A program made the position numbers and the translations under genes. Source: Glaciecola siphonariae (GTDB lineage: Bacteria; Pseudomonadota; Gammaproteobacteria; Enterobacterales; Alteromonadaceae). From it: a stretch of 64,000 nucleotides of DNA. Where the stretch lies: contig NZ_JBHSGU010000002.1 in the NCBI RefSeq assembly GCF_042652645.1, positions 806,001 to 870,000 of the forward strand, in the 5' to 3' direction. The notes below the pieces were generated by a model. That model ran no database searches. It was not told where the DNA came from and saw nothing but the letters and a program-made list of their open reading frames with translations. Of this stretch, positions 34,701 through 42,956 are shown piece by piece. Within the stretch, counting starts at the first letter, position 1. Every line of letters starts with the position of its first letter.

Positions 34701-36485
34701 AATGCTAAACTGAGTATTGAATCGGTAACCGACACCGCCACACCCGATTTAATAGTATCTGCTAAGCAACATGTAATGGAGTTTCCGCACGGGCAACCCT
34801 CTGCTGTTGTTAGTTCTTCTGCTGTTCAAGCTGGCAGCGGTTTATCTGAAATGACGGTTGATATGACCGTCTTAGGCGGAAAACAAGTGACAACTGAGGG
34901 CGTCCACGGTGCCACACTTATTAGCTACGGCACGCCCTCTGACGCAAACACCTTTTATATTTGGAAACCGGAAGATTTAACCATAAGGCTTGGCGGTCAC
35001 GAATATGCAACGGGTGTTGCGATGCTCAACGATGGGCAAGACCATCGATACAGTTTTTCATGGGATGGCAATAGCGGAAAACTGGACGTACTTATTGATG
35101 GTGTGCTAGCCAAGCACATGGACAACGTTGCAAAGGGCGTTACGATCCCTTCTGGCGGAAAACTCGCATTGGGCAACGATCAAGATTCATTTGGTGGGGG
35201 GTTTAGTTCGAGTGATGCTTTTACCGGCAAAATGTTTAATGTATCAATAGCCACCAGAGCACTAGATACCGATGAGTTAGCCAAAACACCAATGGCAAAC
35301 ACACTAAGGGGTGACAGTCATTTAGAAACAGACGTAACAGCATCAGCGCATGGCATAGTTGATTCAACGGGCAAACATAGCTACACCGCCGTCGCTGGGG
35401 TCACGCAAACAGTTGTAGAGGTAGATACTCGAATTGCCTCTCCAAATGCAGGAGCCAGCTTAATGATAAAGCTTAATGCTGGCGCACCCTCTGATGCTGA
35501 TGATCATATAAATCAAGAAAAGCTTACTGGCTTGCCTGCCGGTACCGTACTTAAAGACAATCAAGGGCACACCTATACAGTAACAAGTCCAACTGAGCAG
35601 ATAGACGTTAGCACGTGGGATCACAATGATATAGAAGCAAAGCTACCTCAGGATTTTCACAGCAACACCTTTGTGAGTTATTTGGTGACAACAAAGGGAC
35701 CTGACGGCGTTCAAGAGCTTAGTTTTGATAACTCTCCAGTGATACTGGATAAATCGCAAGACATTGGCACAGCACCTGATTTTAACGCGCAAAGCGATCT
35801 CGAGTCCACGAGCACGGTTGATACAAGTGTTGTTCAAAGCACGTCTGAAGCCGTCGTTAATGAGGGAGATATTCAAGCGACTGACCCATTGGCTACCGAT
35901 GCTAGCACTAGTATCGACACCAGCACTGGTACCGACACTAGCAATGGCGCTGATACCAAAACAGAAGTTCTAAAGGATGAAACGCCGGAATCAACCAGCG
36001 CGTCTCCTGAAATTAATAGCAATAAAGTCCAAGCTGAACATGAGGCACTTAGTAGTGTCGACAAGACTGATGTTCAAGAAACGTCTGAAGCACTTCCAGA
36101 ATCGCTTGAAGAAACATCGAGGGAGGAAACACAGGCAACATCAGTGAGTGAGGAGTTGATACAAACTTTGACAGATGCAAATGCTGAACTACATCCTTCT
36201 TTTGAGTCATTAGCTGAAAACAATGGAGATGGAGATGCAGATGCCGGAAATAGTGACCTCGCCTTGCCCGTCGAAATAGACAGCAGTGGCTCAGAAAATA
36301 CGCCAGACAGCACCAGTACATCACTAGATGCCGCGGTAATTGCCGACCTGTTAGATAATCAAGTATCGCCGGACAGCACTTTAGGCGAACGCTTGGATAA
36401 TGAACCGCCCTCAGACCTTGATGAAAATACACCTGACCTGCCAGACGACCCAACGCTTGCTCAGCGTGACGATGATCATTACTAA
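28755..36485 (+). CDS. Giant VCBS/cadherin-like repeat protein, likely cargo of the adjacent type I secretion system
   Basis: About 2,576 aa. There is no Sec signal; the first ~60 residues are Lys/Ser rich. A low-complexity stretch with four 19-residue TTEPTQPQTTGPTTPPVAQ repeats follows (~237-312). Then come about 11 tandem VCBS/cadherin-like modules of ~100 residues, most ending in GTND or GTNQ, up to ~1420. Next are a DUF642-like beta-sandwich (~1420-1580), more cadherin-like modules, a LamG/concanavalin-like domain (~2000-2180), and a final ~240 residues rich in Ser, Thr, Asp and Glu. No RTX nonapeptides (GGxGxDxLx) are seen. It is 16-28 bases after the HlyD gene. I prefer ATG 28755 over the in-frame GTG at 28743. 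A secreted or surface adhesin is the likely role. Confidence 0.88.
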   Translation: MKSQTERGKKDSGSSSAPQKNAAGKHDSNRSETISSSKAKKRKDRLAKIVGASLAGESSIGHSEATIGIAKENDIGLNGLESNKLFDSSAQFPASTHPALENETVRDANDTEELASQNNAPTDAPVELANMESINADLAILRQGHRGGIEQLPDVDIKAPENNSPATNLALQTISLDKISIEGLSANGELNLASHFTAPLVFTPSMTRPLPSVTPTATTQPSKTDTTSSLGQTTEPTQPQTTGPTTPPVAQTTEPTQPQTTGPTTPPVAQTIEPTQPQTTGSTTPQVGQTTEPTQPQTTGPTTPPVAQTIESTQTKPDFTTGATFTQTTIKDALGEFTINEHGKWQFHANEATPQIRHLGLGDKLEHIVKVTDTNGVEHSIQVEIAGKNSGPSISRVNSFTIEEGSPPLSGKLHATDPDQHDLLSYSTVSHVKGFNLNTDGTYSFAAEHTDYAHLFEGEVKVIHIPIIVSDNHGAQAKSILEIKVVGTNDLPTASATNLQTIKEDGLVQGQIQIGDVDNNAQLSSTIDMPVAGLVMNTDGHYTFDASHTAYQSLAEGETLDLHVPVTVTDEHGATAHTQLNIQVIGTNDKAIVVGLDYAINTVSESNAQSINVSGKLSVLDIDSGEAAFSSQLLQGTYGTLSIDESGAWRYSADRYQSALTSLTSSERVDETFTVKTADGTEHNIHIALKGANQAAAIAGVSSAMMKEDMTQSVNGQLLISDPNAGEDIFVAMDIDTEHGHFSIDESGQWQFALNNQHPDIQALPENGSITEKILVGSIDGTPKVIHIKIIGTNDKPIVVNNPAVYVDEDKQVSGTIQTTDIDTGDGVKVTLDMPVAGLTMHEDGSYTFDSTHTDYQHLAEGEKLKLQVPITLTDNVGGQTHSQLTIQIQGSNDKPIIVGVDYALATESDAKNGYITASGDLDVLDLDQGESNFSTQLLSGNYGALSIDENGHWSYIADATQKSLVSLTDGKHVDEAFVVRTVDGTEHTINIRIKGTNQAAVIGGVTSAMLKEDTALDTAKGALSIFDPDTGEQGFIAQDKDTEHGHFSIDESGQWQFALNNQHPDIQALPENGSITEKIVVGSIDGTPQIISINIVGKNDAPVISGIATGEIHEDSTNAISGRLTVQDIDTNASHQFDIIGAHKGTYGSLDIDSRTGDWVYHLDNTKAQTQALVKDQVAHEQFTVVATDEFGAKVQHQISVTVLGTNDIPTISPISDITTKEGDGVVSGQINGFDADLNAVLSFSTDTSVDGFSLDSDGSYTFNPSASVYHSLAEGESKQISIPVTVTDEQGASSSQTLSITVVGINNAPSVTATKLSPANLGNTLEDTSKRFTESELLKLVGASDHESTGSLSISAVNAEHGTFTKESDGTWLFSPAQNFGGESTKVGITVTDGKEQTQAFGELAIEAVADRPRSSMAESVHTSFSNHDPDHQYSGTYGYVSPTQWGWQTDNPDGLVEQGEGAPYGDTSGGNVGIVELEGKANTPSNMYRDIKTQVGAQYHLGFDLTGRTGTSSEGSAVQVIWEGKVIDTIRPTAHTFKFVRHEYDLTASGENSRIEIRAVDHDGTGGVIDNLDLDFEGLTGKEDTDLPIALNLELTDTDGSEIETAIVEGLPLGFSITDGTHSKTVTQAGESVSADGWDLDHLVIRPAPNFNGEVTVVVKAGSQELSNQDTAHVSYPIKLTFTPVDDKPELQNEQVSATEGGALITGHLDATSVDSGVSLSYTLGSAVEGLTLNSDGSYSFDPSNSAYSGLADGQNKQMSVPITVTDSNGLSDTKALVINMTGTNNSPTIQSISPLSFKEDAAIATGTITATDQDTGDTLHFSTSARIEGFTIDEQGNWQFDPSHEGYERLAEGELNNLVIPITVTDGHGGTDTQELHIQVIGTNDIPTVRATQRRPVDMGQLDEDQTKTFSESELLHQAGVRDYDRSDTHHITDITSSAGDFTKQSNRDWLFTPHKDAHGNDLPVSIKISDGIAEVSANAKLSIESVTDTATPDLIVSAKQHVMEFPHGQPSAVVSSSAVQAGSGLSEMTVDMTVLGGKQVTTEGVHGATLISYGTPSDANTFYIWKPEDLTIRLGGHEYATGVAMLNDGQDHRYSFSWDGNSGKLDVLIDGVLAKHMDNVAKGVTIPSGGKLALGNDQDSFGGGFSSSDAFTGKMFNVSIATRALDTDELAKTPMANTLRGDSHLETDVTASAHGIVDSTGKHSYTAVAGVTQTVVEVDTRIASPNAGASLMIKLNAGAPSDADDHINQEKLTGLPAGTVLKDNQGHTYTVTSPTEQIDVSTWDHNDIEAKLPQDFHSNTFVSYLVTTKGPDGVQELSFDNSPVILDKSQDIGTAPDFNAQSDLESTSTVDTSVVQSTSEAVVNEGDIQATDPLATDASTSIDTSTGTDTSNGADTKTEVLKDETPESTSASPEINSNKVQAEHEALSSVDKTDVQETSEALPESLEETSREETQATSVSEELIQTLTDANAELHPSFESLAENNGDGDADAGNSDLALPVEIDSSGSENTPDSTSTSLDAAVIADLLDNQVSPDSTLGERLDNEPPSDLDENTPDLPDDPTLAQRDDDHY
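29451..29678 (+). repeat. Four 57-bp tandem repeats coding 19-residue Pro/Thr/Gln units
   Basis: Units start at 29451, 29508, 29565 and 29622; they encode TTEPTQPQTTGPTTPPVAQ and close variants. The nucleotide identity between units is very high, including synonymous sites, which points to recent expansion. They form a flexible linker before the folded modules. Confidence 0.95.
30223..32058 (+). repeat. Tandem duplication of a 918-bp (306-residue) three-domain supermodule
   Basis: Three consecutive modules at about 30223-31140 recur in the same order at about 31141-32058, offset by 918 bases. Identity is highest around 30960-31100 versus 31878-32018, where long runs are base-identical. The reading frame is preserved. 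Confidence 0.85.
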
Positions 36486-36555
36486 AGCCGGCAGAGGGGA
36501 AAGAGCTTAAATGGCAACCCGAAGGTCTACAATGAACAAAAAGATGCTGAGGATT

Positions 36556-36590
36556 GGGCAATAAGCATCGATGCTTTTGCCCTACTTTTT
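36556..36590 (+). terminator. Intrinsic terminator after the secretion operon
   Basis: GGGCAATAAGCAT pairs with ATGCTTTTGCCC around a CG loop and is followed by TACTTTTT and further T-rich sequence. It lies about 70 bases after the stop of the giant gene. Confidence 0.85.
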
Positions 36591-36617
36591 ACGCTGTTTT
36601 TCGTTTTATTTTTCGCT

Positions 36618-37427
36618 CTATTTTTCAATGAAGGCCTGTTCGATAACGTACTCCCCGAGTGACCGCGAGTTGGCCTTGGTAAACCCATGATCATCTAATA
36701 TGTTCATTAAATCTTGCAGCATGTCGTTGTTGCCACAGATCATAAAGCGGTCAAACTCTGGGTCGATTTCTGGTAGGCCTATGTCGTCGGTTAAGCGATT
36801 GGTCGTTAGCAGCGTTGTAATTCGCTCATGATGGCTACTGCGATTATCCTGCTCATCCACACTTTGATACTGAAAGTTCTCACGCGTAACGGTAGGATAG
36901 TAAATCAGCTTCTTTTTCACCTCTTCTCCAAAATATTCATTTTTGGGAAGTACATTTTCAATTTCATTTTTATAGGCAAGCTCAGACACATATCTAACGC
37001 TATGCACCAATACAACATGCTCGTATGCATCATAAATAAACGGGTCTTTAATGATGCTCATGAATGGCGCTAGGCCGGTGCCAGAAGACAGCAAATAGAG
37101 TCGCTTGCCCGGTTTCAAATAACCCGGTACTAGCGTACCTGTTGCGCGGGTGCTGAGAATAAGCTCATCACCAGGTTTTATTTTTTGCAGGCGCGAGGTC
37201 AGCGCGCCATCAGGCACTTTTATACTAAAAAACTCGAGTTCTTCTTCATAATTTGCGCTTGCGATACTATAGGCTCGCAGCAAGGGCCTACCGTCAACCT
37301 CTAAACCAATCATCACAAACTGACCATTTTCAAAGGTAAAGCTATTACCCCGCGTGGTATTAAAGCTAAATAAAGTGTCGTTCCAATGATGCACTTTGGT
37401 GACTGTTTCGCTAATGGTATTGCGCAT
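36618..37427 (-). CDS. fpr: Ferredoxin/flavodoxin-NADP+ reductase
   Basis: 269-aa FAD enzyme exchanging electrons between NADPH and ferredoxin or flavodoxin, cytoplasmic. The FAD-binding RAYSIAS motif (near residue 51) and the NADP-binding GTGLAPFMSII motif (near 117) are present, as are MICGNNDM and the bacterial-type C-terminus. The length is near the 248-260 usual, with a small insertion around SVDEQDNRSSHHE. It stands alone on the minus strand between the secretion operon and a plus-strand PLP enzyme gene. It is often part of the oxidative stress response in gammaproteobacteria, but no SoxR/S-type site was identified here. Confidence 0.93.
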   Translation of the reverse strand: MRNTISETVTKVHHWNDTLFSFNTTRGNSFTFENGQFVMIGLEVDGRPLLRAYSIASANYEEELEFFSIKVPDGALTSRLQKIKPGDELILSTRATGTLVPGYLKPGKRLYLLSSGTGLAPFMSIIKDPFIYDAYEHVVLVHSVRYVSELAYKNEIENVLPKNEYFGEEVKKKLIYYPTVTRENFQYQSVDEQDNRSSHHERITTLLTTNRLTDDIGLPEIDPEFDRFMICGNNDMLQDLMNILDDHGFTKANSRSLGEYVIEQAFIEK

Positions 37428-37606
37428 GCTACTTCCTATAAAACTTAGCTCTATTTGATATATTTAATTTCAGCTTAGCTTAACGTAATTATGCTATTTG
37501 CAGATCACCAAGCGTGCCAATCAAGCACAGTATTTTATCTGTTTTTGTATGCTTTATGCTACTCTAGCGTCACTTTATATTCGCTAAACACTCGTTAAGA
37601 GTCCAT

Positions 37607-38719
37607 ATGTCAAAGTCACCTTCGCTATCATCAATTAGCATCAACTCGGGCGCGCCTGCTCCTAAAAATGGTCAAGCTTTCCGCTCAGGGCCAGTATTTG
37701 CCAGTACCTTTCACCTATCTGGGGATGTTGACCCGAACGTGTATCAGTACGGGCGTTTTGGACACCCCACTTGGAGTGATTTGGAAGACGGGCTAGCAAG
37801 CCTTGAGGGCGGCGAAACAACCGTTTTTCCCTCAGGCATGTCGGCAGCAGCCGCAATATTAACTAGTTTAGCAGCGCCAGGAGACACAATACTGCTGCCT
37901 AGCGACGGCTATGGACCCGTTCGCCATTATGCTAAACAGTATCTCGAAAAATTTGGCGTGAATATACAAACAATTGCCACCCGCGAGATAGACGCATTTG
38001 ATTTTAAAGGTATTTCGCTGGCGTTATTAGAAACCCCAAGCAATCCCATGCTAGACACCTTTGACATCTCATTAGCTGCACAAAAGCTGCACGCACTAGG
38101 CGGCTTATTAGCAATAGATAACACCACCCTTACCTGTTTGGGTCAGCATGTATTGAGTCTTGGTGCTGACATATCAATGAGCGCCGACACAAAAGCCCTT
38201 AATGGACACAGCGATGTGGTGTTTGGGCATGTATCGAGCACAAACAATGAAATAAATGCCAAAATAAGAGAATGGCGAAAGTACTCGGGTAATATTCCTG
38301 GGCCAATGGAGACATGGCTAGTGCACAGAAGCCTTTCTACCCTAGACGTGCGCCTTGAGCGCATGTGTCGAAATGCGCTAGCCCTCGCAGAGACTCTGAG
38401 CCAGCATGAGAAGGTAAAGGCCATTAGATACCCTGGGTTGCCTCAAGACCCATCTCATGAAACAGCCAAAAAGCAACAGCAGCTTTTTGGCTTTATTATT
38501 AGTTTTGAACTTGCAGATAAACGCAGCGCTGAGCAGTTTTTAAGCGCATGTAGTTTGGTTTACGAGGCAACGAGTTTTGGCGGCGTGCATAGTAGTGCAG
38601 AACGCCGCGCTCGCTGGGGAACAGACGATATTCCCGAAGGAACCATTCGTTTTAGCGTAGGCTGTGAAAAAGAAATTGATATCATTGCAGACGTGCTAAA
38701 TGCCTTAGAAATGCTTTAA
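37607..38719 (+). CDS. Cys/Met-metabolism PLP-dependent enzyme (cystathionine lyase/synthase family)
   Basis: 370-aa fold-type I PLP enzyme. The substrate/PLP phosphate region is in YGRFGHPTWSDLEDGLASLEGG and FPSGMSAAAA; the PLP Lys is in SADTKALNGHSD near residue 196; the C-terminus has TSFGGVHSSAERRARW, typical of cystathionine beta- or gamma-lyase-like proteins. The Tyr that normally stacks in the YSR motif is present as YGR. Sequence alone does not separate beta-lyase (metC), gamma-lyase and gamma-synthase activity. It is monocistronic, converging on polB. Confidence 0.87.
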   Translation: MSKSPSLSSISINSGAPAPKNGQAFRSGPVFASTFHLSGDVDPNVYQYGRFGHPTWSDLEDGLASLEGGETTVFPSGMSAAAAILTSLAAPGDTILLPSDGYGPVRHYAKQYLEKFGVNIQTIATREIDAFDFKGISLALLETPSNPMLDTFDISLAAQKLHALGGLLAIDNTTLTCLGQHVLSLGADISMSADTKALNGHSDVVFGHVSSTNNEINAKIREWRKYSGNIPGPMETWLVHRSLSTLDVRLERMCRNALALAETLSQHEKVKAIRYPGLPQDPSHETAKKQQQLFGFIISFELADKRSAEQFLSACSLVYEATSFGGVHSSAERRARWGTDDIPEGTIRFSVGCEKEIDIIADVLNALEML

Positions 38720-38784
38720 CGCTTATAATGCGTCTGGCTGCGTTGTGAGCGCATTTATGTTAGTGGCAATAAACGTAAAATGCC

Positions 38785-41166
38785 TTAAAACAAGCCGATT
38801 TGCTGACTACTGATACTGTCAAACGATACATCGATGAACGGTAATATACCCTCTGCTACAGGTTTAATTTGTTTATCAATGTAATGCTCATAGTCAATTT
38901 GGCTTTGCACATAGTCGAGTGGCTCGGGGCCGTTGATGGTGATCAAATAGGCAATGGTACCCTTATGCTGGTATTTAAGTGTTTTACCTAAGGCTGCATT
39001 TTGTTGGTCAGCAAGCCTTGCAGCCTTAACGTGCGGTGGTACGTTTTTAACGTACAAGTGCAAACTGCGGCGAATACGCTTATGGTAAATCAGTTTTTCA
39101 TCGAGCTTGCCTGCTCGCGTATCGTCTATAATTTGCCTGATATATGCTTTTACATCTTGTTGTGCAAACACCATTTTGTACAAGGTAGTTTGAAATTCCT
39201 TTGCCAGTTGTGTCCAGTCTGAGCGCACGGTTTCAAGACCTTTGAATATCAGTTCGTCAACGTCTTTACTTGTTTTCAATCCCGCGTAACGTTTTTTACT
39301 GCCTAAGTGAGAGCCGCGAATTGTTGGCATTAAAAAATGGCTGAAATGCGTTTCAAATTCAATTTCCAAGTCACATTCTAATTGATGGGATTGCCAAATG
39401 CTGTCTTGCCATTTTGCGTTTATTTTACGCGCAAGTGATTCACCAATCTTCACGGCCTGCTCATTCGTGTGTTCACCGTTTAGCCACACAAATGTAGAAT
39501 CGGTGTCGCCATAAATAACTTCAAACCCGTCCTGTTCAATCCATTTTGCTGTTGTTTGCATAATGTCATGACCACGCATCGTGATGGAACTGGCTAAACG
39601 CGTGTCGTAGAACGGACATCCCCCCGAACCCAACACCCCATAGAATGAATTCATCAAAATTTTGATTGCTTGACTGCGAGCAGCGTCTTTGTTTTTCTTG
39701 GCCTCATCGCGCTGACGCCACAGAGAAGTGATGATATCAGGTAGAAAATGCTTATCGCGGCTAAATTTTGCGCCTTTGAAACCCTCAATGGCAGTGTCTG
39801 CAGAGACTAAGCCTTCTACTAGGCCGAGAGGGTCTATTTTGAAGGTGCGAATAATAGATGGATACAGGCTCTTAAAATCTAATACCAGCACATGCTTATA
39901 TAATCCCGGTTTTGAGCTCATTACATATCCGCCCGGACTGGCTAGCCCTCCATCTTCCGGCCTGTTGGGTGACACATACCCTGCTCTATGCAGCTTGGGC
40001 AGATATAAATTAACAAATGCTGCCACCGAGCCCCCCATACGGTCTAGCTCAAGACCCGTGAGTTGACTTCGTAGTGTCAAAAAATCAAGTACCTTGGTGT
40101 GCGCAAAAATATCTAACACGAGCTGGCAGTCTTGTAGATTGTATTGCGCCAACTTAATTTTATTGTGCACAAAATCATGTTCAATTTGCGCTAGCCTGTC
40201 GTCGACGTTTTCTGTGTCTTTCCCTTTGTTTAATAAGGTTTGCGCAACATTTTCTAGACTAAAACTGTCGAATTGATACGTGGCAGTTTTCAATGCATCT
40301 ATACCGTCGACCACCACTCTGCCGGGCATAGACACAAAGCCTTGATTGACTTCGTTTCGAGCATCTCGCCATAAAACAGCTTGATTATCACGACCTATCG
40401 CCAAGGTTACCCTATGCAGCGAGGCGCGTTGAATTAACAAACGAAAATCGAAATTAACGACATTCCAACCAATAATCACATCTGGATCAAGGCGCTGAAT
40501 CTGTGCAACAAGTTCCTGCAGTAAGGCCTTTTCATCGGCCACCCAAGTGATCCAGTGCTCACCCGCTTGAGCCTCACCAATCATAATCACGCATTTTTGC
40601 TCGTCGCTGGCGAGCCCTACAGAGAAAAGCTCACCTTGTTCACTGCACTCAATGTCAATTGACAGCACCTTGAACTTAGGCACGTAGCGACTGGGCTTGC
40701 AGTGCATGTTTGTAACTTCAATCGTTTTCGCCTGATTTGCGTGATTGACTCGCTCAATTTTCATGCCCGTGAAAATAGCGCTGCCATAAACGAAGCGTTC
40801 CATAAAATAACGCTCCGTTAAACGCACATCATCTTCAAAACGCGTAACCTGATGTTGGTTTAATAGCGTCTTCGCTTTGTAGAGAGCGCTATTTTTATCA
40901 AAGTAAAGCGCACCTACAGGTTCATGAGCAAAGGTTTTCATTGGCAGTACCTGGAAGCGATGCTTTAGCCCGTTATCGTTAAGCAATTGACCTACGTGAG
41001 GAGCATTGTGTTGAAGGATAAAAAAGACTGCTTGCTGGGGCTGGGTAAGCGCTTTGATTGCGCCATCATCGGTTAAAAACCACGTTTCAATAAACGTTTT
41101 ATTCGCGCGTTCAATGCTGCGTGTTGTTAAGATAAATCCTTCGGATGTCATCTGCATATCTTGCAT
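38785..41166 (-). CDS. polB: DNA polymerase II
   Basis: 793 aa (E. coli PolB 783), family B polymerase for damage tolerance and replication restart. The proofreading exonuclease motifs are DIECS (Exo I), WNVVNFDFRLL (Exo II) and YNLQDCQLV (Exo III). The polymerase motifs are DFKSLYPSII (A), KILMNSFYGVLG (B) and YGDTDSTFV (C), then KKRYAGLK. All catalytic Asp residues are visible, so it should be active. The first ATG (41166) is used; an ATG five codons later is also possible, and neither has a strong ribosome binding site. In E. coli polB is SOS-regulated; I did not find a clear LexA box immediately upstream. Confidence 0.96.
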   Translation of the reverse strand: MQDMQMTSEGFILTTRSIERANKTFIETWFLTDDGAIKALTQPQQAVFFILQHNAPHVGQLLNDNGLKHRFQVLPMKTFAHEPVGALYFDKNSALYKAKTLLNQHQVTRFEDDVRLTERYFMERFVYGSAIFTGMKIERVNHANQAKTIEVTNMHCKPSRYVPKFKVLSIDIECSEQGELFSVGLASDEQKCVIMIGEAQAGEHWITWVADEKALLQELVAQIQRLDPDVIIGWNVVNFDFRLLIQRASLHRVTLAIGRDNQAVLWRDARNEVNQGFVSMPGRVVVDGIDALKTATYQFDSFSLENVAQTLLNKGKDTENVDDRLAQIEHDFVHNKIKLAQYNLQDCQLVLDIFAHTKVLDFLTLRSQLTGLELDRMGGSVAAFVNLYLPKLHRAGYVSPNRPEDGGLASPGGYVMSSKPGLYKHVLVLDFKSLYPSIIRTFKIDPLGLVEGLVSADTAIEGFKGAKFSRDKHFLPDIITSLWRQRDEAKKNKDAARSQAIKILMNSFYGVLGSGGCPFYDTRLASSITMRGHDIMQTTAKWIEQDGFEVIYGDTDSTFVWLNGEHTNEQAVKIGESLARKINAKWQDSIWQSHQLECDLEIEFETHFSHFLMPTIRGSHLGSKKRYAGLKTSKDVDELIFKGLETVRSDWTQLAKEFQTTLYKMVFAQQDVKAYIRQIIDDTRAGKLDEKLIYHKRIRRSLHLYVKNVPPHVKAARLADQQNAALGKTLKYQHKGTIAYLITINGPEPLDYVQSQIDYEHYIDKQIKPVAEGILPFIDVSFDSISSQQIGLF

Positions 41167-41402
41167 ATTCTAAGGCCTAGCGCTTTTTACTTGAGCCACC
41201 AGCGACTGATTTATTACTACTAGAGGAGCGCTGGCCAAAATCGTTTACTCATTTATGTCTACGTCGATTATGTTAACCGAGAAACGTTTGCTACTGCTTA
41301 TTTATTTGTTTATGAAGAGTTGTTTATGAAGATGTTTTATTTGCGTTTGCGTGTCTAGATATGAACTGTTAGTAAACACTTCGGCTTGAAGCCTTTTAAG
41401 GA

Positions 41403-41479
<77 letters not shown>

Positions 41480-41580
41480 ATTTTACAAAATTTTCGCGTG
41501 GTTAAAAGCGACACGGCTTGTTAACCAACGGCGCGTATAATAGCCATGCACCTTTCATTTCGCAAGCGCTTTTTACGGCT

Positions 41581-42648
41581 TTAACGCTGTAGACGAATTG
41601 CTTGTACATTTTTTGACGGATTAGAGCTGCCTACCCATTCAACAAAGGCCTGCGCCAAGCGTTCCGATTCGGCCATCACCTTATGCCAATAAGGAATACG
41701 CTGTTCAGGACTCATCTTACTGAAGTCTTTTCTGTCAGGGATTTTTTGATACGGCAAGCTGGCGATAAATTCATCTGAGGGAACCAGCATTACCACGTTG
41801 TCGTAGCTTGACGGATGGCACTGTCGCCTTTTCAAACCCTTATCAAACCAGCCGGGAATGGGCGTCTTGGCAAAATGTGGGTAAAGCACTAAGCCCGGCG
41901 TATTAAGCTTTATATCAAAATGGTAATCAATTATACCGCCATCGCGATACATACCACGCCCTGCTCCAGGAATATCGGGCACGCCCTGAATGACCATAGG
42001 AATTGAGCCGGTGGCCATAAGCGCCATCAGCGTATTGCTAGCGGATAAAGGCACATGCTCTGTTTGCAATGCAATTTGTTCATCAAAATCTAGCAAGGTA
42101 TTGGTATTTGAGAACACCACCCGTGTGAAGCTCTTTTGTAACTTTGACCGCCCTATTGCGTTGCGTGCTGCGGCCAAGCCAAGCGCTGTGCCCTGTTGCC
42201 ATTTGCGTTCTTTTGCCGCCAAGCCGCGACTTTTAGCTACCACTATGTGAAGGCGTTTAATTTGTTGATTCAATACGTTATCAACGCCGGTATCGCCCAT
42301 CATATAGTCCAGTAATGCCACACCTTTACTGGTAATTTCTTGCACACTCGGACGCTCTGAATACACGGTATTACTGTATTTATCTGCCAGTCGCTCTATC
42401 GCTGCTTTTGTATCCTGTTGCGTAAAGCAAGCCGAGCGAAAAGCGCCGATAGACGAACCGATGATGTCAACCGGCTGGGTGCGTTTATCCATGAACTCAC
42501 TAAACAGCACTTTATCTAAGCCATAGAGCACAAACCATTTTGGCCCGCCCGATGCCCCTAAAACTGCACTGAACGTATCTGCACTTATCCCTTCACGCTC
42601 TATGGTTTCACGCGCCTTCGGGCCGGCATATATTGAAAGTGCTTCCAT
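41581..42648 (-). CDS. Patatin-like phospholipase family protein
   Basis: 355-aa predicted lipid acyl hydrolase with a Ser-Asp dyad. The oxyanion-type glycine motif is GASGGPKW (31-38), the nucleophile elbow is GSSIGAF (near 65), and the catalytic Asp is in the DGG of YRDGGIIDYH. There is no signal peptide, so it is cytoplasmic or membrane-associated. The substrate is unknown. It is divergent from the ArsC-like gene, across a spacer with two palindromic elements. Confidence 0.85.
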   Translation of the reverse strand: MEALSIYAGPKARETIEREGISADTFSAVLGASGGPKWFVLYGLDKVLFSEFMDKRTQPVDIIGSSIGAFRSACFTQQDTKAAIERLADKYSNTVYSERPSVQEITSKGVALLDYMMGDTGVDNVLNQQIKRLHIVVAKSRGLAAKERKWQQGTALGLAAARNAIGRSKLQKSFTRVVFSNTNTLLDFDEQIALQTEHVPLSASNTLMALMATGSIPMVIQGVPDIPGAGRGMYRDGGIIDYHFDIKLNTPGLVLYPHFAKTPIPGWFDKGLKRRQCHPSSYDNVVMLVPSDEFIASLPYQKIPDRKDFSKMSPEQRIPYWHKVMAESERLAQAFVEWVGSSNPSKNVQAIRLQR

Positions 42649-42710
42649 GACAATCCTTGTGATTAATATGAAACAAAATGTCTACACTCACTATTATGCA
42701 AATTATTGCC

Positions 42711-42744
42711 TAAGGTGAACAATAATAAATTGTAATTCACCTTA
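42711..42744. promoter_or_regulatory. 9-bp inverted repeat TAAGGTGAA / TTCACCTTA in divergent spacer
   Basis: The arms at 42711-42719 and 42736-42744 are perfect complements; inner CAAT/ATTG also match. Arm centres are 25 bases apart. It lies between the patatin-like and ArsC-like genes and could be an operator or a hairpin. The whole spacer (42649-42956, about 300 bases) holds no gene that I can see. Confidence 0.5.
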
Positions 42745-42880
42745 ATCGACTTAACTTTAATTGGCGTGGGCAGGAGCGACGTTCTAAATCAAATTTATTG
42801 ACCTTGTGTGTATTCTGACCATAATTTTTTTGCTATAGTTTTCATGTATTTATTGATTAACCCCAATGTACTACACAAAC

Positions 42881-42903
42881 TTATCCACAGATATCTTGGA
42901 TAA
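42881..42903. promoter_or_regulatory. Near-perfect palindrome containing an exact DnaA-box sequence
   Basis: TTATCCA and TGGATAA flank the self-complementary AGATATCT, with one extra C. The left arm reads TTATCCACA, a perfect DnaA 9-mer. It is about 54 bases before the ArsC-like start. A single box is not an origin; an operator role is as likely. Confidence 0.4.
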
Positions 42904-42956
42904 ACTTTAAAGCGAAGTTTGTGTGATTAAATTTTCAAAAATAAATGGGTAACGCT

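Noticed and set aside
36049..36561. 170-residue minus-strand frame opposite the end of the giant gene
   Set aside because: It is a shadow of the Ser/Asp-rich coding region, with His/Cys/Leu-rich composition not typical of a real protein.
42881..42903. Replication origin suggested by a DnaA box
   Set aside because: Only one box is present; no AT-rich unwinding element, box cluster or dnaA/dnaN/gidA neighbours are present.
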